A stretch of DNA of 64,000 bases from Arthonia radiata (Eukaryota > Ascomycota > Arthoniomycetes > Arthoniales > Arthoniaceae). The notes beneath the pieces are model-generated. The model was not told the DNA's origin. It was given only the letters and a program-made list of their open reading frames with translations, and ran no database searches. Positions 12,796 to 27,000 of the stretch are shown piece after piece. The position numbers and the translations under genes were made by a program. The stretch lies in the NCBI GenBank assembly GCA_002989075.1, contig PSQN01000013.1, positions 530,379 through 594,378 of the forward strand, given 5' to 3'. How positions within the stretch are numbered: the first letter of the stretch is position 1; every line of letters starts with the position of its first letter.

Positions 12796-15700
12796 GGTTT
12801 CTACTATAATTCTTAGTTTCTAGTAGTAAAAAGAGCTCTTTAGTATTAGTTTATATATAGTATTCTCTATTGTAGAGCTTAGTAAGTAAGCTAGTAGCTC
12901 TTTCTCTTAGCGTTTATTTTAAATCTAATACTTATAATAGAATTTAACTTAGTAAATATAGTTCTTATAGGCTAAAAGCTACTAATATTAGTTTATAATA
13001 AGATTTATAGTAGCTTTATAGACTTAGTTAATAATATATAGTTATTCTTCTTAATTCTTAATTATTCTTTTTAGCTACTATACTTTATCTATATATTAGT
13101 ACTATTTAGAAAGATTAGTATTAATATTATCTATATATTTTTAGTATATAGTAAAAAATATATAGTAATAGCCAGAAATAAGTAGCTAAAGATAGTAGCT
13201 TTATTTAATGCTATAGCTAGTATAGTTACTAAGTTTTTATTTAATAGCTAAATATATAGATATAGAGTAATACTTTAACTTACTATTAATAGTAAACTAG
13301 AGAATAAGAAGGTTATTAAGATTCTTATAAATAAGTATAATGTTATATATATTTAGTTCTTAGTATACTATACTTTTAGTATTAGTATATTTAAGTATAG
13401 CTATTCTTCTATTATTAACTTACTAGTAAAGCTCTTTCTATAGAAGTATAGAAACTAAATTAATAATCTTAATACTATTCTTTAGATAAACTATAATAGA
13501 CTACTTACTCTACTATATAATATATAAATTAAATCTAATTCTTACTATTAATACTAAATATTTTATATAAATTATTAATAACTAGTCTTAAGTAAAAATA
13601 ATAAGTAATCTATTAGTACTTAGAGCTTAATAGTTATAGAAATATAATATAGATCTAACTAAAGTAGCTTTATAACTTAAATATCAATATAAATAAAAAA
13701 TTTTATTTTTAATAATAATTATATTCCTTATAGTAAACTTCTTGAAAAAGGCTAGCTAGTTCTTTTTTATAATATTACTAAGCTACTTAATAAAAGTAAA
13801 AAGTAGAAGCTAGCTATATACTAGCTTAAGCTATATTAAATCTATAAGGTCTTTTTTAATAAAGACTATTACTAAATAGTAAAAGTTAATAGTACTATTT
13901 TTAAAAGTATAATTACTAGTAACTAGCTAAAATACTATAATAAAGTACTTTATTACTTATAATCTATAGTTCTAAAAGATATAGATTCTAAATTTAACTA
14001 TAAAGAACTACTTAAAGAAGATATTACAGTTTCTAATTTAGCTATAGCTTCTCTACTATTTACATCTTTAGTACCTTATTTATAGTCTATTTACTTTAGT
14101 AATATTAAGAATATAGACTTTAAGATATTTTAGCTAGCTTAATAGAGTTTTATATTTAAATTAGATCTTAGTTTACTAAATATCTTTACTACTAATACAT
14201 AATAGCTATAGAGAAATTATACTAATAATTATTACTAAATACTATAGACTTATTAATATAGCTCTAGTAACTAAGTTCTATTTAAAAACTATAAGCTACT
14301 TAATAATAATAAGCTTATTATTAAAAAGATTATTAGATGTATCTTTAGTAGATCTACTAAAAATAGGTTAGATAAGATATTCTATATATACTAAAAAAAC
14401 TTTAGTAATATTAATAACTTTTAGTATATAATTAAATAGTTAAATAGTTGTTTAAATAAGGTTAATAAGTATAAATATATATAAAGTTTAAGTAAAACTA
14501 TAAATTAAGTTCTAATATAAGAGTCTATATTCTAAGTAGAATATAGTAATAGTACTTATAATTCTCTTTTTTTTCTTTTTATCTCTTTTTCTTTTTATCT
14601 TCTATTAATAACTCTATATTTCTTAAGATAGTAGATATAAAATAATATTATATTAAAAATATTTTTTATTAATAACTCTATATTTCTTAATATAATAGCT
14701 ACTTAACTTAACTAAAAACCAATACTAAGCCTATTTATTAGTATTAGTAGCTTATTTATAACTATTCTTAGAATTATACTGTAAATTAATGCTTTAAACG
14801 TTAGCTTATATAAATTACTTAAACTTAATAAAATATCTTTAGTATTTAAAGACTTTTTATAGTTAAAAGCTTTTCTTTTACTAAGTAAGAATATTTACTA
14901 AGTAGCTAATAGTCTTAAAATATTAACTATATTTAATTATTTTATAGACTCTAAAATAAAATTAATAGATAAAGGTAAAATAATAATAATTAGTATTATT
15001 AATAGTATAAGTATAAATAGCTTTCTTTAAATCTTAAAAATTACTTTTTTAAATAGTAAAATTAAGTTTATACCTTTTTACTATATTCTACTAGATAGTA
15101 TAGTTAGAATATCTATTACTATATATTTATTTTAAAGCTTAGTATACTTACTTAAGTTTTATTCTACTTATTTATTTATTCTTATCTTTTTCTTTTATTA
15201 AGACTCTATTTTTATTAATTCTTTCTAACCTTCTATCTTTATAAAATCTCTATAACTTTTAAGACTAGTAGATACTACAGTATTTACTAAGATACTAGCT
15301 AAATAGTATTAAAAAGCTAAGATAAAATATAACTATTATTTTTTATTTATTACTAGTAGGTTAATCTAATTTAAGTCTATATTTTAAACTTTAATACATT
15401 TATTCTCAAGATATTAGCTTACTAAATCTATTAAATTTATAACTAGTAAACTACTTTTAACTCTAATATATTTATTTTTAAGATACTAACTTATTTTATT
15501 TACTAAATTTATATAAATAGCTTATTTTACTAAACTATTTTTAATATTTTAATCTTTTATAAGCTAAGAGACTAGCTAGCGTTAAATTATAGTTATAAAA
15601 TCGTCTTCTTAGCTTTTTATATTTATATATAGATTTTCTATTTTTAAACCTAGAATATATTAGCTATCTATCTTGGAAATTTTATAACTAGTATACTCTC

Positions 15701-18700
15701 TACTTTTATATATACTAAACTCTATATTATACTTTTTATATCTTCTTAAGTTAATACTTAACTATAGTAATAATACTTTAGTCTTTTATTTTTAGTTAAT
15801 AAGCTAGTTAGCTATCTTAATAATACTACTCTTTATACTACTAAAGTAGTTTATATAAAGGCTTAAAAGAATATTCTTATTCTTGTATTTAAGAGGAGTA
15901 ATTAATATACTAAGTATATTAAAGACTTTTATAGCTATATTTAAAGCAATAAGTTTTAAAAGATACTCTAAATATATACTAAAATATAAATATAATAGCT
16001 AAAGACCTAGTAAGTAATTAAGTATTGCTATAACTAAATAAGATAATAAAATAGAGCTAAACTCTAATTTACTAGAATCTATTTAAATATAAACTACTTA
16101 TCTTTATTATCTACTAGCTAACTAGCTAACTTTAGAAAGAATATACTTATATAGACTAGTATAGTATATACTAAGTATAGTATATTATAAGCTCTATAAG
16201 CTACTAATTATCTTACATTAGAGTATACTATATTTCTATCTATAAGAGACTATATTTAAGATTATATATATTAGTCTAGTAATTTTATAGAAATTAGCTT
16301 AGTAAAGAGCTTAATAAGGGTATATCCTTTAATAAAATAATTAAAAAGGCTAAATTTAAGCTAACTATTTATAGCTATTTAGTTACTAATAGCTCTATTA
16401 AATAGAAGATAGTATATAAAATTATAGACGCCTTAGTATTACTATCTAATATTACTATAATATTTATTAAAAATACTATATTAAGCTAAATAGAGTCTAG
16501 TATAGATATAATTAACTAATTACTATTTTCTATATTTATTGTAGAAAATTAATTCTTAAAGCTAATTAGCTAAATAAATAATATTAATAAGAACTAAAAT
16601 TAATATAGTATACTATAGAAGCTTAGCTTCTAAGAGATTACTAATATTTATATATAATTTAAGCTTTATAAAGATAGTATTACTATAGAAAGCTATTAAT
16701 TAACTTACTAAGTAGATAAGTAATATAAGATTTATAATAAAAATAAAGCTAGATAATAGTATCTTAATAAGTACATAGTATTAATAACCTCTATACTATT
16801 AAGATTTATCTTAAAACTATTAATTATACTAGCTATCTTAGAAGCTATACTAAATAATAAAGAGAATAAAGGCTCTATTTATATTTATTATAATTAGTAT
16901 TTAAATTATTAGCTCTTTATATAGCTTATAAATAGAAAAAAGAAACTAATATACTCTAGTACTAGTAACAGTCTACTATCTAATATATATACTATATATA
17001 TATAAGTATAACTATAAGACTACTAACCTTATTTTACTTAGTATAAGAGACTACTTACTTTATCTAGTATAATTACTAAGAGGCTAAATTATACTAAGAT
17101 ACTCTAGTAACTTAACTATATAGTTACTAACTATACTAAGATTAGTAATATTTATACTAATTATATCTACTATACTTAGTTTAATAAGTAAGGCTAACTA
17201 GCTATTAAAGAGAATAGCCTTAGTATATATATCTTCTTTTTAAATAGACTTATAACTTTAAATATAAATAAAACAAGTATTAGTAAGTAGTTTAAGTAAT
17301 ACTATAGCCTTATTTATATATTTAGGCTAGTATAGAAAATATTAATCTAAATATTTTTAGCTAGTAATTTATAACTAAGACTATTAGTAAAAAGAGAATT
17401 ACTAATTTAATAACTAAAAAGTTTAAGATATACTACTATTGTCTCTATAAATCTATATATAGATATAATAATATGAAGTAGTAGCAAAATTAGTAGTTCT
17501 TTTTAGCTCAGTAAATAATAAGATAGAATTCTCTCTACTACTAACTCTACTATTTACTTTATAATAATAGCTAAAAGTAGTTTATCTTCTATCTTTACTA
17601 TATTAAGTATACTATTAAGAGTAATTGTACTTTCTTTAGGTATATTAACTTTAATATTAGCTCTATAACTAAAAATAATTTAAATATTAATATATTATAG
17701 AGATTTATAAGCCTTAATAATAAAATAAAGAATAACTATATAGTTATTTTATTTAAGATATATACGTTAAAGGCCTTTAAATAGTAGTTTAAAGATATAT
17801 AGACTTATAACTTAAATAAGCTTAAGATCTTTAATAACTTTATTAGCTATATTATAAATAATTACTTTACTAATATTAATAAAAAGAAGTATAGTACTAA
17901 CTAAAGTTTTATGACTTATAAAAGAGATAATATTTATATTACTAATCTATACCTTTCTTATAGCTTAACTAGTCTAGTAATAGATATTTAGTATATAATA
18001 CTTCTTTAGTTTATTAATATTTAAAATAATTATTAGATAATAGAAGTCTAATTTATAAATATATAGAGTATATTTAATAAGTCTTACTATAATTAAATAG
18101 CCCTACTAGCCTTTCCTTCTAGTAAATTAAATATTTATACTACTATTCTATTTTACTTTAATAGTAGTATCTAATTAAAGATAGGCTTTATAATCTTAAA
18201 TACTTTTATTAGCTATACTAAATAGAACTAGTATAAGACTCTCTATAACTATAATATCTACTTAAAGCCTAGTAAAGCTAAAGATAAGATAATAGAGTTT
18301 AATAAGTTCTATAAAAACTAGAAGAAGTATATAGTAAAACAGTTTTTAAAGTTATTTACTAATATATAGCTAGCTAAAAGAAGAATATATAGAAATAACT
18401 TCTACTTTCTAAACTAAACAAACGGTACTCTAAATAACTACTACTAAGAGTCTAATACTAATAGTAGATATAAAACTATAACTAGAAATAATAATAGATT
18501 ATATAGTATAGAGCTAGATAAGTAAGATAGATATAAGTACTAAGTAGAGAATAATTCTAATAGCTAGTTAGTATTATAGTAGTAGTAGAGGTTTAAAGAG
18601 TATACTAGTCTTATTATTTCTACTCTTTATATTTATTACTACTACTAGCTAAATACTTAGATATAAATAGTATCTTTTCTTTTTATTATTTTAAAACCTA

Positions 18701-18783
18701 TACTTCTTTATTATAGTATAGGGCTATTCTATATCTAGTATTAATAATAATATCTAGAAATAGATATTTAAATAAAAAATAAT
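12796..18783. other. AT-rich, RIP-eroded tract continuing past Copia element C
   Basis: This DNA was contiguous with 2851-7384 before C inserted. Plus-strand frames with few stops can be followed at about 12,800-14,100 and again about 16,500-18,650, the latter ending in an N/Q/S-rich stretch. They look like decayed protein-coding sequence, but I found no motif that settles the family. No RNA gene seen. Confidence 0.35.
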
Positions 18784-19030
18784 TATAGTACTATAGACCA
18801 GACTTATTATTTAAGAACTTAGGTATCTATATAATTATCTATTATTTATAGCTTTCATTTTACTTAGTAACTTAGACTTAACTTATAAAAGTAAGATTAC
18901 TTAAAAGTAAGCTTCTTATTATCTTCTAATTACCTCTTGATTAAAGCTAGCTAGTATAGTATACTACTATAGTTAGCTCTATTAACCTTTAATTTAGCTA
19001 TCCTTAAATAAGCTAGCTTACTCTATTATA
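18784..19030. repeat. right copy of 247-bp direct repeat (candidate LTR of E)
   Basis: Gap-free match to 2604-2850. The sequences beyond both ends are unrelated to those around the left copy. Confidence 0.6.
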
Positions 19031-19708
19031 CTAGTAGCAACTAATACTCTTTATTTTTAGTTAATTATACTTATAGTAATTAGTAAGATATAGACCTTTA
19101 ATTAGAGCTTCTTAATAGGTAGAAGACACTTAAGTATCTTAAATTTAGAAATTAAAGGTTTCTTTAATATAGAGAAGTTATTAGATATTATATTACTATT
19201 ATATAATAGTTTAATATTAATTTAAGTTAGTAGTAAGTTAGATAGTAATTTAGATACTATTAATTAATTTTAAACTAGCTTCTATTTATACTTATAATTA
19301 TTTATAAGCTTTAGTATATCTCTTTTATAGTCTATAGAGACTAAGTAATTTTCCAACTAGTACTTTTCTAGTAGTAACTATTATTTATTTAGTTTTATAA
19401 TATAGAAAGTATTCTTAGAATTTAGTAGTCTTATATTTAAACTAAAGTAAAGAGTTTTTTTCTAATAATCTATTCTAGCCAGCCTTTAAAGTCTCTAGTA
19501 GTAATAAACTTAGTTAATTTTACTAAACTAATCTTAAACTATTAATATATCTTTTTAGTAATATAATAATTTATAATAGTAGTAATTTAGTAGTTTATAT
19601 CTATTATTACTAAAAATTTAAATAGAGTTTAGTTTTAGTTATTAGCTATTAAAAGCTATATCTAGATAAATAAGTTACTCTATATCTTAAAGTTATTTTT
19701 AATACTAG
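19031..19708. other. AT-rich, RIP-eroded flank left of G1
   Basis: Strongly TA-biased sequence that ends in the TSD actag (19704-19708) of G1 and resumes at 34346. By position it may be the gag side of the minus-strand Gypsy remnant A. I see no surviving motif that proves this. Confidence 0.35.
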
Positions 19709-20158
19709 TGTAACGCCGGTCGCTGAAAGAACCGAACTAAGGCTTACTTACCTTGTATGCTTATTGACCTTAGTAGTGGTTGTCCTGTGTGCTAGAGACT
19801 AAAAGGTAGGAGAGGCGAGATAGATTATAAAAGATAAGAGAAGCTTAACTAAAGTAGATAGAAGGTAAAGTACGTTACTTAAATATATTTAAAAAACTTA
19901 TATTTAAATATTAAGTTAATAGACTAAAGTTTATTCTAAGGTCGGCTATTAGTTTACCTATATAGTTTAAGGTATAAAGGTATATTTCTCTGTATTTAAC
20001 GGTTTTAATATTTTCTTTGTCGCGTAGTTAGAATTCTATTACAATATAGCGACGTTACCGATATTACTATATTAAAGTTATTGGGTATACTATATAATGC
20101 TTTAATAAGGCTAGCTGCGCTTAGCTCTATACTAGCCTAATATAGTAAGATCGTAATA
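19709..20158 (-). repeat. 3' LTR of G1 (minus orientation)
   Basis: Pairs with 33897-34345. On the plus strand the first 250 bp or so match the reverse complement of the G2 LTR, while the rest does not. Confidence 0.92.
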
Positions 20159-20169
20159 TAAGGTCTCCT

Positions 20170-20850
20170 CTTTAAGGCTAGTCGTTTTTAATAGCTCTAG
20201 AGATATTAAAACCTTATTGTTTCTCTATAGTAGATCTAGTTCTATAAGTTATTATATCTAAAGTTAAGAAAGTTCTTAACGCTAATAAAGCGCTTAAGAT
20301 TAATACTATTCTTACCGAAGTCTGTAGTCGAGAGATGTCTTTATATTTCTGCTACGCTTACTTAAGTAAGAAGTATATTTTAAAGTCTAGAAAGGTATCG
20401 TGTTTTATATATACTTATAATAAGAAGTCGTATAACGTTCGTCTATCGTTAGAGGATAGTTAGTTTCTATTCTACGTCTATTTTTAATATAAGTCTAACT
20501 TATTTTAGCTTAGAGTATCTATTCTTAGTACTTATAGGTATTAAATGCTCTTTAGAGGCAGTATAAGCGTTTAGTAGAAAAGAAGAAAGTTGTTTGTACG
20601 GCAAAAAGATAGCGTAAAGTTATTAAAGCGGTAGTTATAGATTTAAAGAAGAAGCTTAAAAGATTGTATATTTAAATATAGAATAAAATAGATTAAAATA
20701 ATATATTGTTCGAAGAAGAATGGCTGGCGGCTATGTTCGGTAATAATATTATAAATATACTAAGTAGCCTAAGTATAGATTTTTGTAATAATCTGTACTT
20801 AGAGTTAGGTAGTAGGCTACTAATATAGTAAGCTAATTTGCTTATAAATA
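20170..20850 (+). pseudogene. antisense accessory ORF region of G1, decayed
   Basis: It lies between the pol end and the 3' LTR of G1, on the strand opposite to G1's own genes. Around 20335-20445 a plus-strand frame reads a stretch similar in composition and local order to the cysteine cluster of the antisense ORF in G2 (compare 20401-20442 with 30150-30191 read in reverse). A Lys/Arg-rich stretch follows. It occupies the same place and orientation as in G2. Broken. Function unknown. Confidence 0.5.
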
Positions 20851-23569
20851 ACTTAAGTACCGGCGAGGCGTACTAGATAGTAAATTAGAGTATTAGCGCT
20901 ACTACGACTAATTAATATTTTAGTTCTAATATCGTTAAATAGTATCTTTATAGTTAGTTAGGTTTTATTTTGGTTTCTATTAATTTTTGTGTTTAGAATA
21001 TCCTTTCTACTTTATAAGATACTGTCGTTTGCCTTGGTATTGTCTATAAGCTCGAATCGTTTTGACCTTATACTTAGATTCTTAATTGTTAGAAAGAATT
21101 TTTAGGTTAAGTCGTTCTGTTTCTTAGAAGTAGGCTAGTTTTAATAGCGCTACATAGAATATAGAATATATTCTTATTATCTTTAGGAGTTTAAGTTTAA
21201 ATATTATAAATCTTAATTGCTGTAAGATTTTAAACGGTTTTATCTTAGTATAGTCGAGTTTTTTGCTTAGTTTAATAATTTTTAAGTTTTTTATAAGCAA
21301 GTAAGCTCTTTTCCTCTCTTTTATGCTTATATTTAGAGTCGTTCTTAATTTATTATACTATTTTCTCGTTTATTTAGTAATAAACTTGCTGTTAGACTTT
21401 AACTGCTAGTACAGGTATTTTATGTTTGTAGCTATTTGCGTAGCTAATTCGTTCTCTATAGTATTTTATAGTTCTCTTCTTTAAAGAGAGTAATAGCTAT
21501 ATAAGGCGTAGAACGGAGTTATCTTAGTTATATTGTTCTTTGTATCGTTGTACGCTACTTCCGCTACTAGTAATAAATATACTTAGTCGTTTTACTAGTA
21601 GTTAATATATATCCGGAGATACTGTTCTAGTATTTAATTTATTTATTCTATCTATCTGTCTGTTTGTAGATAAAATAACGTTAATATTTTTTATTTTGTT
21701 TCTAGCTATTGTATCAGAGATATTTAAAATTGTAAAACAAATTTTTAATTTCTGTCTAAAATAATTCTTTGCGGTTAATTATAGTTTACTAAGATAATCT
21801 AAAGGAATATATACACTAATTGTTCTAAATTACTAGCTTTCTTGTAAGATACGAAGTATACGTATTTTATTAGTTTGTCGCATATAACTAGAATAGCGTT
21901 GTATACTACTCTTATAAATAAATCCTTAAATATTAGTAACTTAATAATAAAGTTTAGTAAGACTGTATACTATAGTCTTTCAGGTATTTTTAGTAGTTGT
22001 AGCTTACTATATAGTAAATACCTTGGGTGCTTAGTTCTTGCGTATACGTCGCATTCTTAAATATAATTCTCGACGTAATATTGAATTCTCGGGATATAGT
22101 AGGTTTGTATAACCTTTTTAATAGTATTATCGATACTCTTGTGTTTCTTCGTTAGGTTATTGTAAAAGTTACTAATAATGTATCGGATTAGATTTCTCGG
22201 AACATAGATTTTGCCTTAAAATTTATAATAGCTCTTGTTGTTTTTAGTTAGTTCTAGATGTCGTTTCTCGTTTTCTTAGTAAGTTTTAGGATCGTTTAGA
22301 ATATCTAAGATTTAGCTGTTTGGTTCGATAACAAACTCTGTTGTTATAGCTAATTGATTGTATCTAATCTCGTTATTATATTCTTAGAATATTGTATGTT
22401 CGATATATTTCTTATTATTAAGGTAATTTAATTGTCGGCTTAGAGTATCGGCTCTATTGTTCTTAAAACCCTTTTTGTAGGTAATAATAAAGTTATATAA
22501 AGCTATAGTCTCTAACTATCTAACTTATCTGCAGTTAAGTTTCTTTATTGTCGTAAAATAAGTTAGATTTTTATAGTTTATATATACTATAATCGTATAG
22601 TTTGCTCCTTCTAAGTAAGCTCGCTATATTTTAAATGCTGCTATAATAGCTAAAAGCTCTTTATTGTAAATATCGTAGTTCTGTTTTATAAGTAATATTT
22701 TCTTTAAGTAAAAAGCTACTGGTCTAAGCTTTCCTTCTTTATTATTTTAACTTATATATGCTCTAATTATATAGTCTAACGCGTCTGTTTCTATAATAAT
22801 CGGTAGGTTGGAGTTAAATATTGCTAGTACGGGTTTAATCTTAAAAGCTTCTTTAAGCTCTTTAAATACTAATTGTTCTTTTTACGTCTAAAAAAATTCT
22901 ATCGATTGTTTTATCTATTAAGACAGCGGTACTATAATTCGGCTAAAATTAAATATCTATTGTCTATAGTAGTTAGTAAAACTAAGAAACTGTTGCAACT
23001 ATTTTATATTCTTTAATATAAGCTAAATTAGAACAGATTAGATCTTTAAATCTTCTATTTAAAGACTGTGCTTAATAATTATAAATCTAAGAAATTCGAC
23101 GGATTGTTAGTAAAACTAGGTTTTCTCGATATTAATTTGTAAATCGATACGCGCTAATCTTTTTAATATCTTCTTAATATATTTTTTATATTCTTTTAGT
23201 ATACAGCTATATACTAGAATATCGTTTAGATAAGTAGTTATAAATATGTCTAGGTAATTAATAAGTATGTTGTTAATTAGTTTCTAAAATAATACTAGTA
23301 CGTTTATTAGCTCAAAGGATATAATGCAATACTTAAAAAGGCTATATCTAGTATAAAAGGCTGTTTTCTATTCTTTACCTTTCTTTATATAAATTAAGTT
23401 ATAGACTCTTTGTAGGTTAAACTTAATAAACTATTATATATTATATAATTAGTCTGTTATTTTATTAATGTATAGTAGAGAATATTAATTCTTAATAATT
23501 ACTCTATTTAATTATCTATAATCTATATAAAGTTGTAGTTTGCTATTCTTCTTTAGTATAAAGAGTATC

Positions 23570-24042
23570 TGTTACAGGCACCAGCTCCAGACGGCCTAGC
23601 GTGCATCCAAGCATCAACCACCGCCAGTCATCTTAGCCCTACCAGCATTATTCCCGACTAAAGCCTATAAACCCGCCGTAGGCATTATTGAACAAGACGG
23701 CTATAAGAGCCTACGTTCCTTACAAACCCAATATAAGCATTATCGGGATTAACGGACATAGAGGAACTTCCCTATATACCTTAGATTATATAGCTAAACT
23801 AATAGCCGACCTTAGAATAAACTTTAGTCTATCAACTTAACATCTGAATACAAGTTCCTTAACTATATTTAGGTAACGTACTTCACCTTCTATCTACTTT
23901 AGTTAAGCTCCTCTTACCCTCTATAATCTGTCTCGCCTCTCCTGTCTTTTAGTCTCTAGTACACGAGACACCTACTACTAAGGTCGACAAGCACACAAGG
24001 CAAGTAAGCCTTAGTTCGGTCCTCCCAGCAACCGGCGTTACA
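23570..24042 (+). repeat. 5' LTR of G2
   Basis: It starts tgttac and ends gttaca and pairs with 30442-30914. By eye about 92% identical, and the differences are almost all transitions. The sequence just after it (ctttaacaaactcgctac) is shared with G1 and is the likely primer-binding and leader region. Confidence 0.95.
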
Positions 24043-27000
24043 CTTTAACAAACTCGCTACGAAAGTAGAGAAAGCAGATTAATTATGTCTACTACTTCGG
24101 TACCCAACAGCTGCGACGCTGCGGACAGATTGGCCAACAGAATGGCCAGCACGAGTAAGATATCGGAAGTTAACACTAAGATAGAAAAAAGTTTCTTAGA
24201 TAAACGTTCTAAAGTCACTTTATTCTTAACACGCCTAGCCGTGTACTTTAGAACTCACAAAGACTAGTTCCCGAACGATACTACTATAGTTCTATTCGCT
24301 ACCTCTTATATAGATAGAGATGCCTATAAGTAGGTCGAGTATTACCTCGACAATTTCTTGTTCACCTCGATAAAGAGCAGGCGCGAGGACACCGACGAGT
24401 TCTTCGCCAGCTTTACCTTCTTTTAAAAGAAGCTTCGCGAAATCTTTAGACAGACCGACGCTAGACGCGTCGCTACTAGGAAGCTTAGGAACCTTAAGCA
24501 GATAGGACTAGCAAGCAGGTACGCCGCCGAATTCATACAGTATGCTAATTAAACAGGATAGGACAAGAAACCCCTGATCGAGACCTTTTACGAAGGACTC
24601 AAGGATTATGTTAAGGAAATAATCTATATTCGTGAAGAAAAGTTTGATAATCTCGATAACTTTATACAACGAGCAAAGGAGATCGACGACAGCAACTTCG
24701 AAAGACAAATAGAAAAGAAGAGCAATCCTACCAACAGGTTCTATAGAACAAAGAATCGAGCAAACTTATAACAAGACCGAGGCGATCCAATAGAGTTAGA
24801 TTTTATAAAGCCTCGAGGGAAACTAAACAACCAAGAAAGAGAACACAGAATAAAGAACAAGCTATGCTTGTATTGCAGAAAACCAGGGCATTAAGTTAAA
24901 GAATGTCGCTCCAAGAAACAACAGTTCAACAGTACCGGCAGAAATAGGCATAACAATCGATTCTAAAAACCCCGTCTCCCACAACAACAGTTCAATATAA
25001 CTATCCAGACACAGGAACACTACGGTTGCGATAAGGCTATAGAATTACTGGCAGCCTTCTCCGACCGCTGGCACATAAACCTAACCGGGGACCGTCTACT
25101 TCAAGCGTTTAGACTCCTACCTAAGATCAACTAGAACTGGTGTAAGTACGTTACCGGACTAACCAAGAAGCAGAAGGACACCTACTGGGGTGCCTTCTGT
25201 AACTAGAAAGACACTTATTCAGTTACTTCCGATAAGAAGCACAACAAACTAAACTTGTTTAATTTACACAAAAACTGGGATACAGACAGTAAGTTATAAG
25301 AAGAAACAAAGGAACGACAAATAAAATAGGAACAACAAGACTCACAGGACTGAAACAACATTAACCGCACTATTCCGAGGCATTAGGTACAGAGTACCGT
25401 TGTACTATACGATATACTATTCTAGACCGCGTGCTACAATAACGATTGCACGATCCACGAATCCGACAAACTAGAGTCAGGATGGTAGCCGAAGAAACCG
25501 ACATCTCCTAAACAAGGTTCGACATAAGAACTAGGCCTCGCCCGAGGACGACCTAGGTTACCTTACCTAGAAACTTAAGGAGAATCTAAGGAAGAACAGA
25601 CCGTAGAAGCTAAGCAAGATAGCAGCTACGATGCGTTATAGGCAAGACAACGACTTAAAGACGAAAACATAGATTCTAATAGTACGGAATCCTTGCTCGA
25701 GAACGACACTAATCAGGAAGAACAAACCCCAATCCGTTGGGAAGGAATAATATAGAGACTTTGTTAGTTAGCCTTTTACAATAGGAAGTTGAGCGCTGAT
25801 AGAGACATTAACGACATCCCGAGATATATTTACTTACGCCTACGACGACTAGTAGACCACCTTATTAGGGGTCTAGAATTGCGTAGTTAGTACTAATATC
25901 TTCGACTAACAATATATAACCTATAGACACGACGAGTTTTAACCAGCGATAGTTGCATAATTAAAGTAGGGATTGTAAACAACAAACTAGGCGTTATAAT
26001 AAAAGCAGTACTAGAACACCCTACACAGGAATTCTTACAGCAAATCAACCGACAATGGGTTTCGGTACTTAAAATACTTTAGAACGTATACGATCAACAG
26101 AGAAAAGACCAGGTCGACTGCTTCGAGGGCAGCAGTACCGGCCCGTCCAACGGTTAGACCCTCTAGGAGTCTAGCTCTGCGCGAGCTCGGCTGCCTATAG
26201 AACACACCTACACACTCGGGCAACAGTAAACTACAGAAATATTGAAGTTATAATCGATTTAGGCGCAACAGGCAACTTTATCTCAATACGCTACGTTAAG
26301 GAGTACCAGATACAAACACAAAAGAAGAAATTACCCTACGCACTGTCTAGATTTCAAGGAGCAGAGGAAAGAGTCGACTACGAGACTTCGCCAATAGATA
26401 TAACAATTAGAGATTATTAGGAAGAAATTACTTATAATATCGTAGATATTAACCAGCACTATGCTGTGCTAAGTATACCTTAGTTGCAATAATATAACTC
26501 AGAAGTAGATTAGAGAACTAAGAAATTCCTCTTTACTAGATATAAGTACTTTAAATAAGAGTCGTTCTATAGAATAAATACTCTATAAGCTATTTTTAGT
26601 AGTAAAAATAAGGAGCGCAATAAAGAACTTACGCAGATTAGTACTACTATACTCTAACATTTAGATATTCTATAAGAAGAGTTTAACGCAGTATCTCGTC
26701 TATAGCTAGCTATATATAAGTATAAATAAGAGACGACTGTACGCCAACGATTCTATACGACGACAAGTACTCAGTTGATTACTAAGATACCCGAGAAATA
26801 CAATCAATTCCGACACCTGTTTAAAGAAGCTGAGCCGAACTCAGCTCTCCTAGAACACAAACCGTAAGATTACACAATACCTTTACAAGAAGGCAAAACG
26901 CTAACATTCGGTCCAATATACTCTCTATTAGAAGCAGAAAATTAAGCGCTCCGTAATTATCTTAACAAGAACCTTAAGAAAGGATTTATCCGGAAATTAA

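Larger units (their letters stand above)
2604..19030. mobile_element. possible very old LTR-bounded unit E (hosts Copia element C)
   Basis: A 247-bp direct repeat (2604-2850 and 18784-19030) aligns without gaps at roughly nine in ten identity and stops sharply at both ends in both copies. Each copy begins and ends with TA, as RIP would leave TG...CA. A 4-bp match (ctag) flanks the pair at 2600-2603 and 19031-19034, but ctag is very common here. Without Copia element C the inside would be about 10.5 kb, which is long for one LTR element, so further unseen insertions are likely. It may instead be two scattered copies of one repeat. Family unknown; broken. Confidence 0.35.

Noticed and set aside
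26035-26223. Minus-strand ORF inside G2
   Set aside because: Antisense to the region before the protease; no counterpart noted in G1.
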